Below, piece by piece: positions 55,296-64,000 of a stretch of DNA of 64,000 nucleotides; positions within the stretch are counted from its first letter, which is position 1; each line of letters starts with the position of its first letter. A program made the translations under genes and the position numbers. The notes beneath the pieces are model-generated. The model worked only from the letters and a program-made list of their open reading frames with translations. It did not search any database and was not told where the DNA came from. Source of the stretch: Zonotrichia leucophrys gambelii (Eukaryota; Chordata; Aves; Passeriformes; Passerellidae); assembly GCF_028769735.1 (NCBI RefSeq), contig NC_088200.1:71549046-71613045 (forward strand). The letters run 5' to 3'.

Positions 55296-58200
55296 AAAAC
55301 CAACAGCCAGAGAACAATGCATACATTGAGGTGATAAAAAAGGCAAAAATCAATAAACATATATTTCTGTCAGCAACAACCTGGGAAAGAAGACACACAA
55401 CAGCAAATATAAGGTAGAGAGGTAACTTTTCCTTTAAAGCACAAAATGTCTCAGTGCCAAACGTCAACCACCAGTTATCAGCATTTAAAAAAAAAAAAAC
55501 AACACTATTCTATAATGATGGGCAAAATAAGATCTAAAGGGATGTGTCTGTCAGGAACCCATTCTGAAGGGCAGGTTCTGGTTCTGGTGGTTTGGGGAAG
55601 CCCTGATGCAATACCTGACTGCAAGACCACCCTACAGAGAGCCCTGTGCACAGAGTGGTGACAAGTAAAGTTTTACCATTTTTCTGACTTTTTATCAATA
55701 TTTCACTGTCAAACAGACAGTGCTTGGTGAGACCATGGCATGTCCAGAGCTGAACAGGCCTGACATGTTCACGTAGGTTCCTTTTTTGATGAGGATAAAA
55801 CAAGTACTTGCATGGTCTGAGCTGTCCTCAGGCAAGCAGTTATCTGCACTTTGCTAAATATAACTTCACTGGGGTTCTCAGCAGCCTCCTGCACTGCATG
55901 CTCAGCAAAAACCTGGCCCCAAATAACACCTAAAACCATCCCTGCTGAGCAAACAGGAGAGACCCACCACCATTTCTGAAGCTACAAAACTGATCACTAG
56001 AGTCGCTTCCCACCAGAGTGACACAAGGGTTTCCTTAGGGACGTACAAGGAAAATGCTCCTGTGAGCAAATCCCACCTTGTGCATGCAAAGCCCACGGAA
56101 ACGCACGAGGAGACTTTTGAAAATAAACCATCCCACGCTCCAGGACAGCTGGTTTAAACACACGAGATGTGATTATTCATCCATGGCACTGGCAGTGTGA
56201 GACAGCCCAGGCTGGGAGGCAGAGCTGTGTTAGTGCCTGCACCAGCCCACACAAACAGGAGCCAGAGATGAACCAGAGCAGCAGCACAGCACACTGGAAT
56301 GGGTTCTTTGCTGCCAAAACCCCAAAGTATAGGAACTCATTAAGAAAAAAACAACAGGAGATATCCCTATGCTGCTCCTGACTTGCAGAATTAAGAATAT
56401 TATTCCATGTTTTGCAAGACCAGAGTCCTGCAGCCAGTAGCCAACACCACTCAGACCAAAGTCAGAGCTCACCGGACATTTTTTTGGCTTGTTAACATTT
56501 AAACAATCATTAAAATGAATAAAAGTTAAGTAAGAATGCTCAACATTACTCAATAATTTCTTTCACTTTACTTTGAGCCATTGGAAAGTGGTGATGATAA
56601 TCACAGCAAATGTTGCTTGAAAATAGTACCAAGGAACAAAAGAAAACAGGTAAATACCATGCAAATTTCTGTTCACATAAATTATGTCAGAGCACACTGA
56701 AACTTGCAAAAGCAGCATGTCTATTGTCTCTACATTTTGCTTTTATCTACTGGAGTGTAGCAATTCAAATATGCTGGAAATTAAAAATGAGGCCATACTA
56801 ACTGAATGTGGGGATGAAATTTCCAAGAAGCAAAAGAGATCTGATAATAATTTCATCACCTTTATGTGTTGAAATCTACCAGAAACACAGCCTTCCACAG
56901 CAGATGCAGGAACCTCCACTGTTAAGCCTTTAAAAATACATTGGAAATACTTGGGTCTTCAAAATCCAGTAAAAATAAGTGTGATTCTTCCACCATCTGC
57001 CCAACCCAACTTCCAGCAAGTTGGGGTTGCTCAGACATAGTGAGTGGACTAACCCAAAATGCAAAATTCCTGCACCAAGAACTACAGATTAGCTATTTCC
57101 AAAACACATGGAATGGAGAAGGGTGTTAAAAAGTTACTGGAAAACAGACGTTGCCTCTCCAAGTTTTTACACTCTTAGCAGAAAGGTTGTATCTCACACA
57201 TCTGAGTACTTATATTTGGAAGATTGTGAGGCAAAACAAAACAAAGAGCAGCAAATCAATCTATTTCACCTCTCTCTAAATAAATTGAGCAGAATCTTAT
57301 GAGATAGGTATCTTATCAGATAGCTCAAGAACCAACACTGGTGTGCATAGAATCATCTATTGTGTGCAGAATTAAGCAGCTACAGCTTGCAGCAATCATG
57401 ATTTCTCTTTCTTAAACCTGTAGTTTACCACAAAATATCACAGTCATGACCACCAGTGTCATGTCTGAATGAGATTCAGAGAGCTCCTTCCAGAAAAGAA
57501 GATGCACCACCAACTGAATAAACTCTCTGTGGCTCTAGAGATTACAGAATATAAGAAACACGTCCAGGACATCAGGCTTCTGTTATCATCCTAACAAAGT
57601 CTCATGAATTAACTAATACCTTACCTTCATACAAATTTCATAGATTGATAACTTAAGGCAGTATTCTACAACAATTAACTGATATCTTATTTTATATAAA
57701 TTGCACAAATTAGTAATTTAGGGTAGCCTTCTACACAAATAATAGGACTGCAGCTAAAACCGTGCAATTGCAAAACTGTTTTCAGGGACATCATTCTCTT
57801 CCCCCACACATAGTGAGGCAGATCTCATCAATGGAGAACAAAACACTTTTGTCATACCCCTCCCAAGAGGAAAGACAGCTCTCTGCAGAGCTGCAAGATA
57901 ATTCACGTCAAAATGAGGAGGAATCCTAACTACTATGAAAACAAATACTGTATTTCAAAACCCACTGGGAGGAGCCCATTGTGCAAGAGGTCAGGATACT
58001 TAGTGCTCCTCTACTTCAGTTCATTAATTGTAGCTAAGGATGGATTTATTTATAAATATAAGTTGTCTATCATGCCATGAGTATTGCTTCTCTTCTCTAA
58101 ACCAGTAACATAAGTCTTGTACACAAGCTTCCTTTTCCTTTCCACTGGTTCTCAAGTTAAAAAATAGCAACTGAAAAGGAAAATCCAAACAGGATGACTC

Positions 58201-58559
58201 CTCTCACTTTTCTCCTTGATAAATAGGGAGCAACATTTAAATATAACATTGTATTTAAATAAGCTGTAAGTAAAACAAACAGAAACACAAATCAACCGTG
58301 ATGGCTGACTTGTCCAGAAAGCAGCCACTTCCTGGCAGAAAAGCTGGGAAGTTGCAGTGTTGGAGCAGATGAAACTATCCCTCCTAGCATGAGAACTTCT
58401 GCCTAGTGAAAAATAAAACACTTCTGAGTTTAGGGGAAGACTTACTACCTCTGCAATTCTAAACTGGGTATCTTAAACCTCTTCTAACACTGTGTGATAA
58501 TTATTCCATTATCACACCAAGGTTCTCTGCCACTCTCTCATCTTGGAGAATGCTGAGGC

Positions 58560-58835
58560 AACAAACTCACCCCAAAACCAACAAAAATGAACTCAAAACA
58601 AAACAAGAAAAAAACCACCAAATAAACAAACAAACAAAAAAAAAACCCAAAAAACCAAAAAATCACCAAGAAAACCATACAACCGGAAAAAAAAAAAACC
58701 CAAACCCCAAAACCCCCCCCACAAAAAAACCCCAAACCAAACAAACAACAACGAAAAAGAAACAAAAAAATCCCTACAAACAAACATTTAGAAACCAGCC
58801 CAGCAAACAAACAAAAAAACCCAAATAAACAATTA
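58560..58835. repeat. A/C-rich low-complexity tract, longest in the window (about 275 bp)
   Basis: The plus strand is almost entirely A and C, with AAAC, CCAAA and AAAACCCC units and very few T or G. Both strands are open for 60-90 codons as a result: Lys/Asn/Pro/Thr on plus, Phe/Gly/Cys/Val on minus. None is a gene. Confidence 0.9.
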
Positions 58836-59361
58836 ATGCAAGTTTATTTACCATTAATCATCTTCCAGAGCATAATGGGTTTATGGGTTTAGAGTTCCAT
58901 TTTCCACAGCATGAACCAGTTGGTAGTTTCGATAGAATCAGCCCTCTTTCAGAACAAATGTGTGTTTACAAAGACTTACAATAATATGCCAGCCATGGAA
59001 GAGTTTTTGATGTCAAGGACTCCATTATATGTTTGGGTGGAAGTTCAACAACAGCTGCTCCAGATTTAATGAAGGTAGTACTCAAGGGACCGACATTTCC
59101 TGGATTTATTTATGGGAGCTTACAGAAAATGTTCAATATGTACCAAAATATACATTGTTCAGAGACTTTCATGCTTGAGAGTGAAACTCTCAATGTTTGA
59201 TTCATAATGCCTATTTCACAAGGGCTTACAGGAAATAAAGCTGTTTATTTTAATTGCATACAGCAAAAATGTTAGAAAAGAAAGATTTATGTTCTCTAGT
59301 GACAGTGAATGTTTTGGGTTAATTTGTCATGGTTACCATGGACAGAAAATAAAGGAATACT

Positions 59362-59400
59362 ATTCAAGCACTACTCCAATTCAAGCACTACTCTAATTCA
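59362..59400. repeat. 17-bp tandem duplication
   Basis: attcaagcactactcca is followed directly by attcaagcactactcta (one mismatch) and the start of a third copy (attca). Confidence 0.92.
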
Positions 59401-60180
59401 TAGACAACTTAAAGTATCAGCAAATACTCAAGTTCTGTGAGCTCTCTTTTTAATAATTCATGTAAGCTTACAGCACCTTTTAAATACAGTACAACTACCT
59501 GTGCAAACCCAGCATTTTACCTTTGTTTTTCTTTCCCATTAAGAGAGCTGTTTTTTCATATTTCGTGCTAATGGAAAATAAAAAATAAACTTGTGAATTA
59601 AAAAAATATTTAAAAGCAATTACATAACACTCAAAAGACTAAATAGTACTGATCTCTAATTATGTCAAGGTGGTTTTCCACTCCAGCTCAGGGTTTCTAT
59701 TCTTGTTTGACTGTAACGTGACAATTTCTTTAAAACAAACAAAAAATCTGTTTTCCCTTTTCACTTGCATATTGTCCAACCAAAAGGACTGTGAAGAAAC
59801 AGATGGAAAACTATGCATCTGCCTATGTTAATTGAAAGGTTGGGAAAATTAGTAGTATGAAGAGAATTTTTATAAAGATGAACACTGGAAATTGGATTAC
59901 AGTTGGGAATAAATGGGAATAAAATGCAAATTTAAAAACTATTCTTCATTTCACCTTTTCTTTTCTTTGAATAGCCCAATGTCTGTATTGGCCAATGCTT
60001 TGAAAAGCAGAACCACTGCCTACAGGTTCACATCTAGTATGAGGAAATTTTAGTTTTTCACGGTTTTGTCTTTGTTTTCCTGAATTTGTGACCAGACAAT
60101 GGTGTGGTCACACACTGACAGTTATTATCGTGTTTTCTTACACTGTTTCAGCTACTAGGGTGTTAACTGGTAAGATGGCA

Positions 60181-60222
60181 GAGCAGAAATTAATGTCAGA
60201 CTGAGCAGAAATTAATGTCAGA
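60181..60222. repeat. 22-bp tandem duplication
   Basis: gagcagaaattaatgtcaga plus ct is followed directly by a second copy, identical over its first 20 bases. Confidence 0.92.
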
Positions 60223-61610
60223 GCATTACAAATGCATTTTGTCTGCCCGTTGAATACTTCATTTTCAGCATCATCACACCTATCCCAAAACATTTTCCTC
60301 TTGTATTCTGAGTTGCCAACTCTGTCTTCAGCAAAAAGAAAACAGAAAACAGCAAATGACAAATTTCAGCACAATTTCAGTGGGTTTAAATATCTTGTAA
60401 TGGATAAAACTCTCATCCTTCAGCTATTTCTTGGGCCTCACATAGCTTCAAAAAACTCAAATACTCTTCTCCAAGCGTGAGCTTCATTGTGCCTTTTTGC
60501 TACAAATCACTTCACTGTGAACTGAGACACAAAAATGGGGAGTTTGCCTTCTGTTTTTCTTTCCATTATTCCACTGTATTTCTCCTTTCCTTCAAAACTC
60601 AACCCCTTTTGCCACAGACTGTTTCCCTTCCATCCATTTTTCATCAATTTTTTTTTATCAGTACAGATGAATGTCCAATGTTGAGAGTAGTTCTTTTAAC
60701 TCAGATTACTTGTCTGAAGCATTGTTCAAATTGAAGCCACTTCATTTTTTTTAAAGAAAAGTGAACAGAGAAACAGAATTTAATAAAAAAACAAGTGTAC
60801 TTCTCAACTTCTGTTTGTTCTTTTCTAACACCTGCAAAAGTGACAATACACAAGAACAAATCTATTTCAACCTGAAGCTAGACACTTTTTTGCAGTATAC
60901 AGTTGAGTGACAAATCAGTTGTTTACACCATTTCCTTTCCAGAGACATAGAAATCACGATTATTTAACTTAAAAGCTAAATCTCCTGAGTGCAGATGGCC
61001 CACAATTCACACGCCTTCAGATTTTCCTCCAATAACACAAAATTGGATTAGACAATCTCAGCCACTGCTGAAAAGGGATATTAACAAAGCACAGCATCCA
61101 CTTCTCCTGGCCTTTGGCTAATGAGCACTTCTCCAGCTTTTACTCACATTTTCCACACATTGGACTCAGAAATCCTCAGTCTCTTAAGGATCTGTCATTA
61201 AGGTTTGTCCTTTCTAATTTAAACATTTCAAACTGTTGTCATTCAGAAAGAAATGTAAAGGAAGGGGTCAGTAGTGACACTAGGAGAACAAATACTTGTT
61301 TGCTTTTGTCAAGTTAAATTCCAACTCTAATGACTCATCCAAAAAAAAAAAATCACAAGATTTTTCATTGTCCCAAAATCATAATATAGGGTTAAAATAC
61401 ATTAACTCTTATCTTCTGCTCCATAGGGTTTTTGATATTTTTAAGCTTTTAAACCATGCATTTTTAAGCTTTATCTCTAATGTTCACAATGGGGACTGCC
61501 AAAACTTGAGTGAAAGCTAAAATTCTGACACAGCTAGACAACTCTGGTAGGTATCAAATAAATAATAATTTTTAAAAAATCAGTAAAATGCATCCACTTA
61601 GCCTTCAAAT

Positions 61611-61650
61611 CTTGTATATTACTGATTAGTCTTGTATATTACAGTTTAGT
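61611..61650. repeat. 20-bp tandem duplication
   Basis: cttgtatattactgattagt is followed directly by cttgtatattacagtttagt, with three mismatches. Confidence 0.9.
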
Positions 61651-62072
61651 TTGGATGTTTCCCATACCAGCACTTCTTTTTCTTTAAGACATGACCTAAA
61701 GGAGTCTAGATGCTACTGATATATACAGAATCTCCATGCAAAAAATATGAAACGGATTTGATGAACAAATACAGGAAGTAGTCTATAAACTATAGGAAGT
61801 GAAGCCCTACAATTAGCATTATTTTTCATAGTTTTTTCCTTCTCCGTAGCATTTAATTTCAGAACAAGTTTCACTGTCAACAATCATATGCCAGCCCAGT
61901 AAAGCTAAATTCATCCTCACCCCTTAGAACACCCTGAAACCTATTTTTCCTGTATAATAATCCAGTTACCAACACCAGAAAGCTTGTCCTAAGTCCATTA
62001 ATTGCCTTTCCATCACAATATGGTGGCACTGAGCAGCTTTAATCCAATTTGTAAATAACATCGGAAAAACAA

Positions 62073-62090
62073 AAAAATTAATTAATTTTT
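62073..62090. promoter_or_regulatory. 18-bp palindrome with TAAT cores
   Basis: AAAAATTAATTAATTTTT is a perfect palindrome carrying overlapping TTAATTAA homeodomain-type cores. More ATTA/TAAT cores follow at about 62160-62200 (agcaattagctaattaatgg). The cluster looks like a homeodomain-rich non-coding element, but low-complexity AT sequence can produce the same pattern. Confidence 0.3.
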
Positions 62091-63199
62091 CCTCAATATT
62101 CCTACTCAGCCTGCATTATTCTCTGCACTTAGTAGGGCTGAATGAAAAGTGAGAGCTATTAACAGCTTTCTTTTTAGTAGCAATTAGCTAATTAATGGCC
62201 TTTTATGGGGCTGGCTGCTGTCACCAGCTCTGAGTCAGGTCAGCAGGCAGCGCCAGTGAATCACTGGATTTGTAAAAGTGGAACTTTTGTGATGCAGCTG
62301 AGACCTTCCCCTCAGCTTTCCCTGCCCCTCCCTGACAGGCAGAATCACTCTTCTGAGAAATCACCTCCTGCCCAGTAGGGTTGTGGAAGAAGCCTCAGCA
62401 AGTCCAGACTTGTCATTATTCAGAAGGCATCTGTTATTTTTACATCACCTTTCCATTTGCCCACAGATGCTGAGACTGCTCTCCTTGCAGGGCTGAGCTG
62501 GAAAACAATTGTTAGCCTAAAATTCCAGGTACCTGTAAAAAACTATCAACTTTCTTGATGAAGTGAGCTCAGGGGATGTGCACTTCTGTTAGCAAGCCAT
62601 ATACAGCCATCACTTTGATGTCTGTCCTTACCAAAATGGCGCTCCTGCATGGGGGAATTTTTTGGTTGCTGATTCAAAACTAATGTAAATATACAATGCT
62701 TCCATTGTTCACTCACAACTAGCAATTTCTTTATATTGGAGCTGTTATTTACAGCAGTCAGGTTTCAGGAGTTACACCCCATTTCAGCCCCACTGAGGCT
62801 CAGAGCACAGTCCTGTCTCTGTGGTTCTCCAGTCGAGCCAAGAAAAAAATAAAATGTAAGTTTATATGAGCCTTAGTACCAGAGTCAAAAGAAACTTCTT
62901 TCAAGGGAAGACTGGAAGTTTTATTCACTCAGACTGCCAACCTGAAACTGAAATAGCTGGAGGGCAAGGCCTTAAAGCAATTCCAATCTGGACCAACTAC
63001 ATAATGATTTTTAATATTTAAAACAGTTGCCTTCCCACGGGTCATAAGATTGTGCACTTGTCATACAACTCAGGAGGGAGAAAACAGTCTGGGTATGGAG
63101 CTGAGACTACTTCCTAATTAATTCAGCGGCCCAGTACTCCTAAATGAACTGCGTGCTTCCAGCAAGGGGCCCAGGAGGGCTACCACATCTGGGACTTTA

Positions 63200-63330
63200 T
63201 TAGGATCATGGAATATCCTGAGATTGATGATCCTGATGGGTCCCTTCCAAGTCCTGGTTCTGGCCCTCATAGGACAGCCCCCACAATCCCACCCTGTGCC
63301 TGGGAGTGCTGAGGAAACACCACCTCCACA
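63200..63330 (-). mobile_element. CR1 LINE 3' tail with an internal micro-inversion
   Basis: The flanks (aggatcatggaatatcctga on the left; ggacagcccccacaatccca and ccctgtgcctgggagtgctg on the right) are a reverse-complement CR1 tail of the 'ggaatatcctgag' group. Between them the expected 'ttggaagggaccc...ggatcatcgag' segment appears in the opposite orientation (63223-63250, tgatgatcctgatgggtccc). The rest is colinear with the family pattern as I remember it. Confidence 0.8.
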
Positions 63331-63788
63331 GCACAGGGCTGTAGCAGGCCTTGCTGTGTTTTTATTCACAAATAAATAAAGCTGGTGCAAATACGACCCA
63401 AGGAGCACTCAACGTTTCTCTCTTCATTACTCGGATCAGCAGGAACAGACCCAGGAAGGTTAATGAACATTGCAAGGATATTAGCAATTTGTAACCAATT
63501 TTAAAAAGTTATATTTAATGTTTTAATCAACTTATGTGGCTTTTTCTGAAGGAACAAAAGAGAAGTGAAGTGAATACACCCATTCACTTCTCTTTTTGAG
63601 AAGCGAACATAATTTTTACTTTATAAAACAAGGTGCCAACAAAATTATGATGAAATTATATTGATCTAATAGTCTTGATTCCGTGATAAAATTCAACACG
63701 TTACAAATCCTAAGTGCGCTCATCTATGTAATATCTTCCTTAGTAACTAATGGACTGTCTTCGTGATACAAATATTTTTGCTTTTCAG
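63331..63788. other. Intronic DNA upstream of the candidate antisense exon
   Basis: AT-rich sequence holding the 14-bp inverted repeat and a pyrimidine-rich run leading into a strong AG acceptor at 63788. Nothing else is recognisable. Confidence 0.5.
63556..63596. repeat. Perfect 14-bp inverted repeat with a 13-base loop
   Basis: AAAAGAGAAGTGAA (63556-63569) and TTCACTTCTCTTTT (63583-63596) are exact reverse complements. A transcript in either direction could form this stem-loop. It lies about 190 bp upstream of the candidate antisense exon. Confidence 0.9.
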
Positions 63789-63868
63789 ATTCAGAAGAGG
63801 AAACAGATCAGTCTCAGATGTCTAAAGATTTGCTAGAAGACTTAAAAATACCCAGGAAATTATTTTAA
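63789..63868 (+). CDS. Possible terminal coding exon of an unidentified plus-strand gene
   Basis: I do not recognise this sequence. A good 3' splice-site context (tatttttgcttttcag) ends at 63788. After two bases finishing a codon, the frame reads SEEETDQSQMSKDLLEDLKI, then PRKLF and a TAA stop at 63866-63868. The composition is acidic and hydrophilic, as in a protein tail. An AATAAA signal follows about 105 bp after the stop. If real, it would be the last exon of a gene antisense to XRCC4, with earlier exons at lower coordinates inside the same intron. Against it, 25 sense codons without a stop is common by chance, no upstream exon was found, and GA-rich sequence naturally yields Glu/Lys/Asp codons. 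Confidence 0.2.
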
Positions 63869-63973
63869 AGATTGGCACAGAATATTTCCAAAGCGGTCTG
63901 CATTAGACCACTACAGTAACTGCAACCCACCAACGTGAGTTCTGAAAGACGCTTCCAGAAACAAATGAGATAC

Positions 63974-63979
63974 AATAAA
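63974..63979 (+). promoter_or_regulatory. AATAAA poly(A) signal candidate
   Basis: A canonical hexamer lies about 105 bp after the stop of the candidate terminal exon. The window ends too soon after it to judge a GT-rich downstream element. AATAAA is frequent by chance in AT-rich DNA. Confidence 0.2.
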
Positions 63980-64000
63980 AGTGATGGCCTGCAAGCAGGG

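Larger units (their letters stand above)
47961..58559. other. Intronic DNA, mostly featureless
   Basis: About 10.6 kb of AT-rich single-copy sequence. Besides the (CA)n at 50262 and the A/C-rich tract at 55215, it holds only short homopolymers and a G-rich patch at about 51,435-51,452. No exon, RNA gene or recognisable retroposon was found. Confidence 0.55.
58836..63199. other. Intronic DNA with short tandem duplications
   Basis: AT-rich sequence containing three short tandem duplications and the TAAT-rich palindrome, listed separately. A YY1-like aaaatggcgctc lies at 62633-62644. No exon was found. Confidence 0.55.

Noticed and set aside
58538..58828. Apparent membrane-like protein (Phe/Leu/Gly/Cys-rich) on the minus strand
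   Set aside because: It is the reverse strand of an A/C-only low-complexity tract.
60138..60362. Minus-strand frame with a pyrimidine-rich acceptor-like start and charged residues (NSEYKRKMFWDRCDDAENEV)
   Set aside because: No donor in frame and no known protein match. The tandem duplication at 60181 lies inside it, so it is weak as an exon.

Overview
This is AT-rich vertebrate genomic DNA, almost certainly from a bird. Nine 5'-truncated CR1 LINE tails, the dominant avian retroposon, are recognisable in both orientations. Microsatellites, poly-A tracts and A/C-rich low-complexity stretches are scattered through single-copy DNA. There are no bacterial-style genes: apart from the exons below, the long open frames are chance, simple-repeat or CR1 products.

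One protein-coding gene is supported. Three exons on the minus strand (42004-41838, 37274-37122 and 36736-36633) encode an uninterrupted stretch of XRCC4, the non-homologous end-joining scaffold that binds DNA ligase IV. Consensus splice sites flank each exon and the codon phases agree across both junctions. By comparison with the human protein they are coding exons 4, 5 and 6. They cover the end of the head domain, the long coiled coil with the LIG4-binding segment, and the start of the acidic tail with the CK2/FHA docking motif. Exons 1-3 and 7-8 were not found by eye. The rest of the window therefore reads as partial intron 6 (1-36632), intron 5 (385 bp), intron 4 (about 4.6 kb) and partial intron 3 (42005-64000). 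Short middle introns between very long outer ones match the known mammalian layout. XRCC4 lies on the Z chromosome in chicken, so the window is probably Z-linked (inference).

Layout: 1-16.4 kb is AT-rich intron with a (TA)17 tract and a 173-bp homopurine tract ending in (GGAA)24. 16.4-17.4 kb holds two CR1 tails. 17.4-36.6 kb is intron with three more CR1 tails and poly-A/T runs. 36.6-42.0 kb holds the exon cluster, with one CR1 in intron 4. 42.0-43.0 kb is a GC-rich patch containing a CR1. 43-64 kb is intron with two CR1 tails, A/C-rich tracts and several short tandem duplications. At the right edge there is a possible plus-strand terminal exon with a poly(A) signal, antisense to XRCC4.

No new biological system is evident. 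The better leads are the antisense exon candidate, the altered SUMO motif in XRCC4, an apparent micro-inversion inside a CR1 copy and the homopurine tract.
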